Part shown: piece after piece, positions 52,065 to 61,005 of the stretch
Position numbering within the stretch: position 1 is the first letter of the stretch
Layout of the letters: every line of letters starts with the position of its first letter
Origin: Isochrysis galbana
Taxonomy: Eukaryota; Haptophyta; Isochrysidales; Isochrysidaceae
Assembly (NCBI GenBank): GCA_018136815.1
Contig: CM030935.1
Location: forward strand, 4,822,999 to 4,886,998
DNA: 64,000 nucleotides
Direction: 5' to 3'
The notes under the pieces: generated by a model
Seen by the model: only the letters and a program-made list of their open reading frames with translations
Told to the model about the DNA's origin: nothing
The model's database searches: none
Program-made: the position numbers and the translations under genes

Positions 52065-53396
52065 CCCCCCGACTCAAATCGAGCGCCCACGCGAGTCATA
52101 GGGTGATCAAGCCCACAACAAGCACGAAAAGACGCGACGAACAGAGACAAGGCAAGACACCAAGCTCAAGCTCACAATGATGTACTCACAGGCGTCCCCA
52201 TGAGACACAAACAAGGAAAACTCGAGTTGACAACACGAACAAACAAACGAGAGAACACAACAATCACAAGTGAAGGTGACCCTCTTGCCTTCTTACCCCG
52301 AAGAGTGTGCGCACTCAGCGGGTTAAACCAACGCGGGTTTAAAGACAAGTCTCACTTGGGGCGCACATCCCTCCTAAGAAACTTACGGGTACACAATCAC
52401 ACTCCGATCGAACGGTAACTCGGACAAAGAACGAAAGAATGAACCGAATGAATTGAAGAACTCAACGAATCAAACAAGAGTTGAGACCTCCTACAATTTC
52501 ATACGTGGCCAAGAACTAGAACTCGGAACGTAGTCAGAAGCCAGGAGACGTCGAGCGCCAAACCTCACACTTTAGTAGCATCATACTCAGAGCAAAATCA
52601 AAACAAGAATAATCGAGAATCGAAAGAATCGAGAACGAGAACGCGGATGGCCGAAGCCTGAACGAGAATCAATGATTGAACGGAGGTGGCCTTAGCCATA
52701 ACGAGAAGAGTGATCACAAGCGATCGAAACGGGGAATTTTGCTCAACTACGACGCAACAGAAGAAGGAGGACTGACGACCGAAGACCGAGGATCCAAGCG
52801 ACGAACACGCGGACGAGAACGAGGACGAGAAGGAGATTGAAAGCAAGCTCGAGATCAAGGCTGACATCTTTGGAGAACCACAACCCAAACGAGACAAACC
52901 GTCGTAACAAATTGGAGAGCCAAACGTATCGAACGGGGGAAAGGATGGAAAGAGAGAGAGACCGAGACCACCACCACACCATCGATCGCGACGAACCACG
53001 AGGAGGAGGAGGAGGAGGAGGCAGCCTGCGTGCTTAAGGCTGAGGGGACTCAGCCCTCAAAGGTAGGAGGAGCGGTGGAGAGAACGACAGAGAGAGAGAA
53101 GAACAGACGTACGTGAGTGGGTGTCATTGATGGGAAAGGATGAGGGGCAGTGGAAAGCGGAGGCTTGGCGAGGCGGAGGCGAGGCGAGAGGCAAGGGAAT
53201 GGCGGAGGAAGGCAGGCTGACCGCGCTCGTTGCCGCAGACGCGAGCCATGCTCACCCCATGGGTCAGAGTGGGGTCGGGCAAACGTGTGGTGTGCAATGG
53301 GGCTTGTACGCAATGTGCATGTGTGGGCTTGTGCACGGCGCGATGGGCGGCGAGGCGTGGCGAGGGCGTGCTAGGAAGTGAGGGATGTCTTTAAAC

Positions 53397-53746
53397 TGTC
53401 GAATCAAGCGGTAGCTTGATCGTGTCAAGTCTCATTCGGGGCACAATCTTGAGAGAGAGAGAGAGAGAGGGAGGGAGGGGAACGCGCTACATGACGACGA
53501 CGCACGTGACCACCTCACAAAACTCAATCTACTAACACCACTCAATCAACAAAAGAACTCAGAAACAAACATAAACGCTCGAAACAAACAAAGAAGGAGA
53601 CAAATGAATTGACGAGCGATGTGCAGCCTCGGTGTTCAATATGTCAAGCGAGCGGCGAACCATCGAGACAAGCCCTGAAAACAAAATTCGTTCGCACTAT
53701 CGAGTATCGAATCCGCTTTGAGTATAGAGATACTCTGGATTCGATA
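53397..53746 (-). repeat. 5' LTR of the 2-kb element
   Basis: 350 bp; same GA run. It directly abuts the (CT)n microsatellite at 53753 through the target duplication. Confidence 0.88.
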
Positions 53747-53750
53747 GCGA

Positions 53751-55003
<1,253 letters not shown>

Positions 55004-56303
55004 TCAGAGCTTGCTCGCCTCGACGATGAAGAGCGGATCATTGGTGCGCGGACCAGTTGGGCTGATGTCGAAGGCTGACGCGTCACTAAACCCGCCGCAA
55101 TAGTTGAAGTACGCAGCAATAACAAGGCAATGCTGCAGGTCATCCATTCCAAGCCACATGGCAATGGCCTTCGTGGGAAAGCAGCGGTTGCTCTGCGAAA
55201 TGATGAACTTCCCGCCTGGCTTGAGAACGCGCCGCACTTCACCGAAGACGGCGAGGGGGTTGTTTAGGTAGTCCACAGAAACCACGCACGTGACCACATC
55301 GAACGACTCATCCTCATAAGGCAACTTGGGGTCCTTGTTCAGGTTGCCCACCGAGAAGTCATCTAGCTGCGAGTTGGCCTGGAGCTCGAGCTGGTTCATG
55401 CCGCAGGCAGAGATGCGTGACATTTTTGATGGAAAGTCCTCCGGGTAGTGCGAGACCCATGAGGAGCAAATATCCAGAATCGCCGAGCCGGGCTCGATGT
55501 TCTCCGAGTAGTAGTTGGTGAGCGCTCGCACCGCTCCTACAGAGGAAGGCCGTGCGGTGGTTAGGCTTGCAGGATGACGGAAGACGATGGCCCAGGTGCA
55601 CGGCCGAGGATGCGTCGGGCAAGTGAGACAGGCTGGGATCTCGCTCACCCTCGTCGATGTGGTAGACGAATCGAGGCGCAGCATAGAAGTCCCCATCATC
55701 GCTTTCATCCTGCCTCGCAAACGCGCGCTGCGGGAATGGCCACTCTGGTGGCCACGGCTGTGTGAAGAGGCGCTCGTCAAGGCACTTCTTGGGGAAGCTC
55801 ATCCCGACATCCGCCTCAACAAACCGCTCGACGCTCGCATACTGACCCCCCCCAAGATCGACTTGCACCTGAGATAAACATAGAGATAAAGATAGATAGA
55901 TATTCATGTATACTTGCGAGGCCAAAGCAAATGGATAGGAAGGAGCCTAGAGGGAAGGGGAGGAAGCCAAGAGGGAAGGGAGGCGAGCCAAGAGGGAGGG
56001 GGGGGAAGCCATGAGGGAAGGGAGGGAAAGGAGGGAAGCAAAGAGGGAAGGGAGGGAAGCAAAGAGGGAGGGGAGGGAAGGGAGGGAAGCGAAGAGGGGA
56101 GGGATGGAAGGGAGGGAAACCAAGACGGAAGTCAAGAGGGAAGCCAAGGGAAGCCAAGATGTTTGGAGAGATCTCACCTGAGCGACTGAGTGAGAAGCGC
56201 TCGCGATTGGGCGCCCGCCCCGTAGAGAGCGGCCGAGAGAGAACGCCTGGGCGTGCACGAGAGCCTCGGCCACGAGGACCAGCCGCGCAGCCAGCCGCGG
56301 CAT
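55004..56303 (-). CDS. Plastid-targeted SAM-dependent methyltransferase
   Basis: Exons 56303-56178, 55868-55649, 55536-55004; phases agree; 292 residues. The N-terminus MPRLAARLVLVAEALVHAQ-AFSLGRSLRG is a signal peptide followed by Phe at the cleavage site and a basic, Ser-rich transit segment, as in plastid proteins of red-lineage secondary plastids. Exon 2 ends FVYHIDEG. Exon 3 starts AVRALTNYYSENI and has the class I methyltransferase motifs: GSAILDICSSWVSHYP (SAM loop), ACGMNQLELQANSQL, LPYEDESFDVVTCVVSVDYL, and RRVLKPGGKFIISQSNRCFP. Plant and algal chloroplast proteins share this DICSSWVSHYP/SQSNRCFPTKAI signature. The substrate is not known to me. The 308-nt first intron is a GGGAA-type repeat. 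The CCTCTGTAG acceptor and GGTGAGC donor support intron 2. Confidence 0.82.
55925..56160. repeat. GGGAAGGGA-type purine repeat in intron 1 of the methyltransferase
   Basis: Repeats of GAGGGAAGGGAGG(G/C)AAG lie inside the intron between the targeting exon and exon 2. Confidence 0.85.
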
Positions 56304-56580
56304 CGGCGAGGAGAGGAGAGAGGGAGAGAGGGAGAGGGAGAGAGGGAGAGGGAGGGAGGGAGAGGAAGCAGACAGGAAGAGAGAGAGAGAGAGAGAGAGA
56401 GAGACATGAGGGAATATTAGAGGGAAGAACAGTGAAAGAAGTGGGTCTAGGTGCGCCGAGGCCCGAGGGGCCGTCCGATGAGATGAGAAAAGAAGAAGAA
56501 GAGTTGAATGAGAGAGAGAGAGAGAGAGACCTCTGGTCCGTCGCCGACGCAAGCAGCGAGCGCGAGCCCCTCTCTCTCTC
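56304..56580. repeat. GA-rich upstream region of the methyltransferase
   Basis: GGGAGA and GA tracts (56310-56405, 56505-56530), then CT; probably leader and promoter. Confidence 0.7.
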
Positions 56581-57158
56581 TCTCCCCCCCTCCCCCGACG
56601 CGATCTTAATATCTAACAGGGTATACCAAGCAAGATATCTCTAAAAAATGAGCTTATTGTTTTGGTCTTGCAAAGGGGGTAACTTCTCTCGAGTACCGTC
56701 AGATTTTCTTGTCGTGGTAGTATAACCCTAGTACTGAGGGACCGTTAGAGAGCTTTGAGACTCCTGGGAGCTTTGAGTCGTAGAGAGTAGGAGTCTCAAA
56801 GCTCCCTACTCCCTAACCCTACCTAACGGCTAACGGATAACGGAGCCCCTACCCCTACCCCGCGAGGAGCGAGGGGGGTGTGCACGGTTGCTGTTACAGG
56901 CGCATGGCGCATGCTGGCTCGCCCGGTCAAAGATGAAAGATGGGGTAACGGGATAACTGGTTGTCAGTATCAGTGTCAGCTCTCAAGGTTATGGAGCTAT
57001 CACTAATATCAACACTAATATCAGCTCTCAGGAGAGTTGTGAGTTGTCCCAACCAACAACCAAATTCCCCTGTGCGCGCGCACGCGTGACGCGTGTATGG
57101 TGGGGCATGACCCTCTCCCGCATGAAGCCAACTTCAGCGTCGCTGAGTTGTGGCGGCG
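56581..57158. other. Intergenic with an inverted repeat
   Basis: AGCTTTGAGACTCCT (about 56750) and its inverted copy AGGAGTCTCAAAGCT (about 56788) form a hairpin with a loop of about 22 nt; CCCTAACCCTACC follows. No gene. Confidence 0.55.
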
Positions 57159-57506
57159 TCAGTGACGCGGATCACGTGCGACCGTAACTTTGTCTACAAC
57201 GCCCTGTAAGAGACGCACCGCGCCTTCGGGCAATTTTGCTTGGCGGGCAACTGCTACAGCTACAGCTACAGCATCAGTTGCCTTTTGTAGTATTTTGTTG
57301 ATCGATTCGAGTTTCGAGATTTCACTTTCGTGATCCTCGGTATCCCCGACTTGTACGGGATCACCAAATCGCCCGTTCTCATCATACGGACGGCCGCCTG
57401 TCGCGCGCAATAGGTCGCCGTCGCCGTTGCAGCAGGTCATGCAAGTTGCGAGCTTGCACGGCGGCCAACGTGAGCAACCCGCACACCAAGATGGACGCCA
57501 TTGCAT
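57159..57506 (-). CDS. Small ORF, uncertain; overlapping signal-peptide frame
   Basis: 115 codons. The C-terminal 60 residues (ESEISKLESINKILQKAT, AVARQAKLPEGAVRLL and on) look helical and protein-like. In another frame, an ATG at 57501 encodes MASILVCGLLTLAAVQARNL, a good signal peptide, which stops after 39 residues. A frameshift or short intron would join them. No known family. Confidence 0.25.
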   Translation of the reverse strand: MQWRPSWCAGCSRWPPCKLATCMTCCNGDGDLLRATGGRPYDENGRFGDPVQVGDTEDHESEISKLESINKILQKATDAVAVAVAVARQAKLPEGAVRLLQGVVDKVTVARDPRH

Positions 57507-58213
57507 GCATGTGCTGCTACAGATGTGTAAGGAAATAATCTTTCCCCTCCGTTTGTGGAAAATAGGGTCCGAGCTAAATTACATTTTTAGGTCCGTCGTC
57601 CGTCGCACATTGGAAGATTGGAAGGGCATCGTCCACACACCTGACACCTGGTCTTCCACAAGGTAGCCTTAGATAGCCTATGAAGGGGAACGGTGACGAT
57701 CCGCGTCAGCTATTAGTATACCCGCCTCGAAACTTTGAAAATTGCAAATAGAAAATTACAAATGGTTGCGTTTCTGCCGTTGGGGCATTCTCTCTTGTTG
57801 ACCCTGCGTGTGGCGTGAAAACCGTGACATGTGCCGTACGCCGTGTAGTGTAAAAATAAATGTGCGCACTTGCGTGCTCATCATCTGTCAATCCCCGTTT
57901 TTACTATGCAATAACAGGCCGGGACGAGGGGATTGAGAAGAGAAATGCGCTTGTGACACGACGACTAGCCGCAAGGCGGGACACAAGATGACGAACACTT
58001 GCGCTGATGCCGTCCATGCCGCCATTGGACAAGTACAGCTGCATGGTCTATGTCGTTCCGAAGAGACGTACATCTTTGTGCTGTCGTTGTTACCGCAGAC
58101 CGTGCAAGGATGCAGTGCGCGCGCGATCTCATCGCAGGAAGACCAGACGTGTTGACTATACACTGGGCAACTCACGAAGGTGCCTTGCTCCGATCTGAGC
58201 CATGGTGGAGAGA
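57507..58213. other. Intergenic, no recognisable gene
   Basis: No frame with family features and no clear repeats. Confidence 0.5.
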
Positions 58214-58656
58214 CTAATTTGAGGCCACCGCTTTCGACTTCAGCTCGTTAAACAGGGCGGGTCTCGCATTCTCATGAATCTTGACATCCTTCTCGATCAT
58301 AGGCGCCGACCGGTCAGCAGTGGTGTCGACGTGCTTGAGTGATGCGCCCGCTGCAATGCTCTTCTTCACCTCCTCCATCGGATTCGCACCGATCTTAATG
58401 TCGTTCTCAATCATCTGTGCGCGGTAGGTCCCAATCACAGATGAGCGGCGTCGGCTGAAGGGAATGGTCAAAGGCAAGAGAGCACGGTGAGGCCAGCTAG
58501 CAGGCACACAGAGGGTTCGGCTGCGAGAGGGGAAATGGGAAAGTAGGAGTGGCTGTATGGGTGTAGACTGCGGCGCACCGGCCCACTCTTGTCGGTAGTA
58601 TCGACGTGCTTCAGCGCCGGCTGTCCGCCCTCGATCTCCTTGAGGAACGCCGCCAT
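58214..58656 (-). CDS. Actobindin/beta-thymosin-like actin-binding protein
   Basis: Exons 58656-58579 and 58414-58214 give 92 residues, close to amoebal actobindin (about 88). Two LKHVDTT actin-binding cores are preceded by short helices: FLKEIEGGQPALKHVDTTDK and VKKSIAAGASLKHVDTTADR. The linkers SGPMIENDIKIGANP and SAPMIEKDVKIHENARP repeat the same pattern, and the tail is ALFNELKSKAV. Beta-thymosin/WH2 repeats bind G-actin and control its polymerisation. The splice (CCG/GTGCGC and CGCACAG/ATGATT) restores the repeated linker exactly, which supports the model. A GA/CT-rich leader lies directly upstream of the ATG. Confidence 0.78.
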
Positions 58657-58721
<65 letters not shown>

Positions 58722-58793
58722 AGGAAGAGAGGGAGGGGGAGAGAGAGAGAGAGAGACGGAGGAGAGAGAAACAGAAGAGAGAGGGGGAGAGCG

Positions 58794-58856
<63 letters not shown>

Positions 58857-58930
58857 AGAGAGAAGAGAGCGAGAGATGGGAGGGGAGAGGGAGAAGAAAG
58901 AGGGGAAGAAGGGGAAGGGAGAGAATAGAA
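58657..58930. repeat. GA microsatellite leader
   Basis: Two long (GA)n runs (58660-58714 and 58798-58851) with GAGGGA interruptions, immediately upstream of the actobindin-like start. Confidence 0.95.
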
Positions 58931-59065
58931 AACGAGAGAACGATGTCTGCAGAGGAGAAGGGGGGGGGCGTGTGGCACCCTCTCTCTCTCTCCCTCTCCC
59001 TCTCTCTCGGCCGGGCCGTGAAGTGCTCGGTCTGTCGGGCGGGGAGGGGCGGGGAGGGGCGGGGG

Positions 59066-59155
59066 AGGGGGGGGGGGGGGGGGGGGGGGGGCGTGAAGAA
59101 GAAGAGGGTTTCATTCTTCATTCACAGGGGGGCGCGGGGCGCGGGGGGGGGGGGG
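59066..59155. repeat. Poly-G runs
   Basis: Runs of about 20 G around 59071-59090 and 11-12 G at 59146-59157, with GGGGCGGGG between; strong G-quadruplex potential. Confidence 0.8.
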
Positions 59156-59199
59156 GGGCGCGGACAATCCGAGCGCGGGGCGAGACGCCGCCGTCCGCC

Positions 59200-60133
59200 T
59201 TCTCTCTCTCTCTTCCTCCCCCCCTCTCTCTCTCTCTCCCTCTCTCTCTCTCTCTCCCCCCCCCCTCTCTCTCTCTCTCCCTCTCTCTCTCTCTCTCCCC
59301 CCCCCCTCTCTCTCTCCCTCTCTCTCTCTCTCTCCCCCCCCCCCCTCTCTCTCCTCTCTCTCTCTCTCCCTCTCTCTCTCTCTCTCCCCCCCCCCCTCTC
59401 TCTCTCCCTCTCTCTCTCTCTCTCCCCTCTCTCTCTCTCTCTCCCCCCCCCCCTCTCTCTCTCCCCCCCCTCTCTCTCTCTCCCTCTCTCTCTCTCTCTC
59501 CCCCCCCTCTCTCTCTCTCCCTCTCACTCTCTCTCTCTCCCCTCTTTCTCTCTCTCTCCCTCTCTCTCTCTCTCCCCCCCCCCCCTCTCTCTCTCCCTCT
59601 CTCTCTCTCTCTCCCCCCCCCCCCTCTCTCTCTCCCTCTCTCTCTCTCTCTCCCTCTCTCTCTCTCTCTCCCCCCCTCTCTCTCTCTCTCCCTCCCTCTC
59701 TCTCTCTCTCCCCCCCCCCCTCTCTCTCTCCCTCTCTCTCTCTCTCTCCCCCCCCCCTCTCTCTCTCTCCCTCTCACTCTCTCTCTCTCCCCCTCTTTCT
59801 CTCTCTCTCCCTCTCTCTCTCTCTCCCCCCCCCTCTCTCTCCCTCTCTCTCTCTCTCTCCCCCCCCCCCCTCTCTCTCCCTCTCTCTCTCTCTCTCCCCC
59901 CCCCCCTCTCTCTCTCCCTCTCTCTCTCTCTCTCCTTCTCTCTCTCTCTCTCCCCCCCCCCCTCTCTCTCTCTCCCCTCTCTCTCTCTCTCCCTCTCTCT
60001 CTCTCTCTCCCCCCCCCTCTCTCTCTCTCCCCCCCCCTCTCTCTCTCTCCCCCCCCCCCTCTCTCTCTCCCCCCCCCCTCTCTCTCTCCCTCTCTCTCTC
60101 TCTCTCCCCCCCTCTCCCTCTCTCTCTCTCTCT
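59200..60133. repeat. CT/poly-C satellite (about 930 bp)
   Basis: About 25 irregular units of (CT)5-8 followed by C6-C11, for example TCTCTCTCTCCCCCCCC. The plus strand is purely pyrimidine for more than 900 bp apart from two CACT interruptions in a longer repeat (59523 and 59773, offset 250 bp). All frames are Ser/Leu/Pro artefacts. Confidence 0.97.
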
Positions 60134-60274
60134 GATCGGTGGAGTCCGTTGAGTGGCGTCCGTGAGGAAGGCGTGGGGGGGCGGCGCGAGCTGTGAGACT
60201 CCTACCTACGTAGGTCGTAGTCGTAGGTCCTACAATCTAACGATCTCACTCACTACCACTAGAGCACTAGAGCA

Positions 60275-60339
60275 CTAGAGGCTGCCGCTTCGTGGGCGTG
60301 CCCCTGTTCCCCCCCCAGGCAATCACGGCCCCCAGGAAG
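60275..60339 (+). mobile_element. 5'-end fragment of the pogo-like transposon
   Basis: CTAGAGGCTGCCGCTTCGTG, then GGCGTGCCCCTGTTCC...CAGGCAATCA(C)GGCCCCCAGGAAG matches the leader and first codons of the transposase at 15885 (ATG is ACG here), lacking one 17-nt direct repeat of the leader. It breaks off at 60339. Confidence 0.65.
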
Positions 60340-60440
60340 GAGGAGGAAGAGGGAAGAGGGAGGGGAGGGGGGAGGGGCAGCTCTCCCCTCCGGCGTTTAC
60401 CTGTCTTCTCGCCCCGTTTGGGAAAGAGAAGACGGGGGCG
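60340..60440 (-). repeat. Inverted fragment of repeat family R2
   Basis: Reverse complement of part of 47085-47210 / 48075-48180 (GGCAGCTCTCCCCTCCGGCG, CCCCGTTTGGGAAAGAGAAG). It joins directly to the transposon fragment. Confidence 0.65.
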
Positions 60441-61005
60441 CCACGGCTAAGGCTAAGTAAGATGTTAGTTAGTAGATGTTAGATACAAATCGTGCACATC
60501 GGCTAACATATGAGATACGAATAGTGAGATTTGCCAGGTTGATACCTACTATCTAGATATGAGAGATTAGGCTAACACGCTCACAAGCTTGACGCCGACC
60601 ACCGCGCCGAAGTCACGGTGGCGAGATCTACTCTTATACTTCACGCCGCGGGGCCGAGAGGTGGAGGCAGGGGCCGCGCTTTTCCCGCCAAAACGGGCGG
60701 CCCCCGCGCCTTTGCCCCCCCCCCCCCCCCCCTCTTCTTCCTTTCTTTACTACCTACCTCTCTTCTCTCTTCCTCCTTCATGACCTCTCCTCCCCCATCT
60801 TCTCGCTCTCCCCTCTCTTCTCTTATTTACTCCGGGCTCTTTTTTTATCCCTCCCAGGTCTCTCTCCCTCTCCCCGCCTACCTCTCTCGTCCCGCCCCTC
60901 TCCCCGCAACCAACCCTCTCTCTCCCCCACTTCCTCCCCTCCTCTCCCCCTTCCCCCCTCTCTCTTCTCCCCCCTCCCCCTCCCCCTTGCCTCCACCAGC
61001 AGCGG
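60441..61005. other. Repeat remnants and CT-rich leader
   Basis: CGGCTAACATATGAGATACG-type sequence (about 60480-60515) resembles 47650-47680. Then comes a C run (60714-60732) and a CT/CCCT tract up to a possible acceptor CCACCAG/CAG just before 61006. An upstream coding exon is possible but not seen. Confidence 0.5.

Larger units (their letters stand above)
51715..53746 (-). mobile_element. Non-autonomous LTR retrotransposon (TRIM/LARD-like, 2032 bp)
   Basis: Two 350-bp LTRs (51715-52064 and 53397-53746), nearly identical, starting TGTCGAATCC and ending GCTTGATTCGACA on the element strand; the outer LTR end at 53746 carries a C-to-T change. GCGAG flanks both sides (51710-51714 and 53747-53751), the 5-bp target duplication. 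A polypurine tract AGTCGGGGGG adjoins the 3' LTR at 52065, the same as in the 10.9-kb Gypsy element. The internal 1332 bp carry no gag or pol, so the enzymes must come from elsewhere, plausibly from the Gypsy element. Confidence 0.88.

Noticed and set aside
58468-60196. Frames of 500+ codons across the CT/C satellite
   Set aside because: Repeat translation; no plausible protein.
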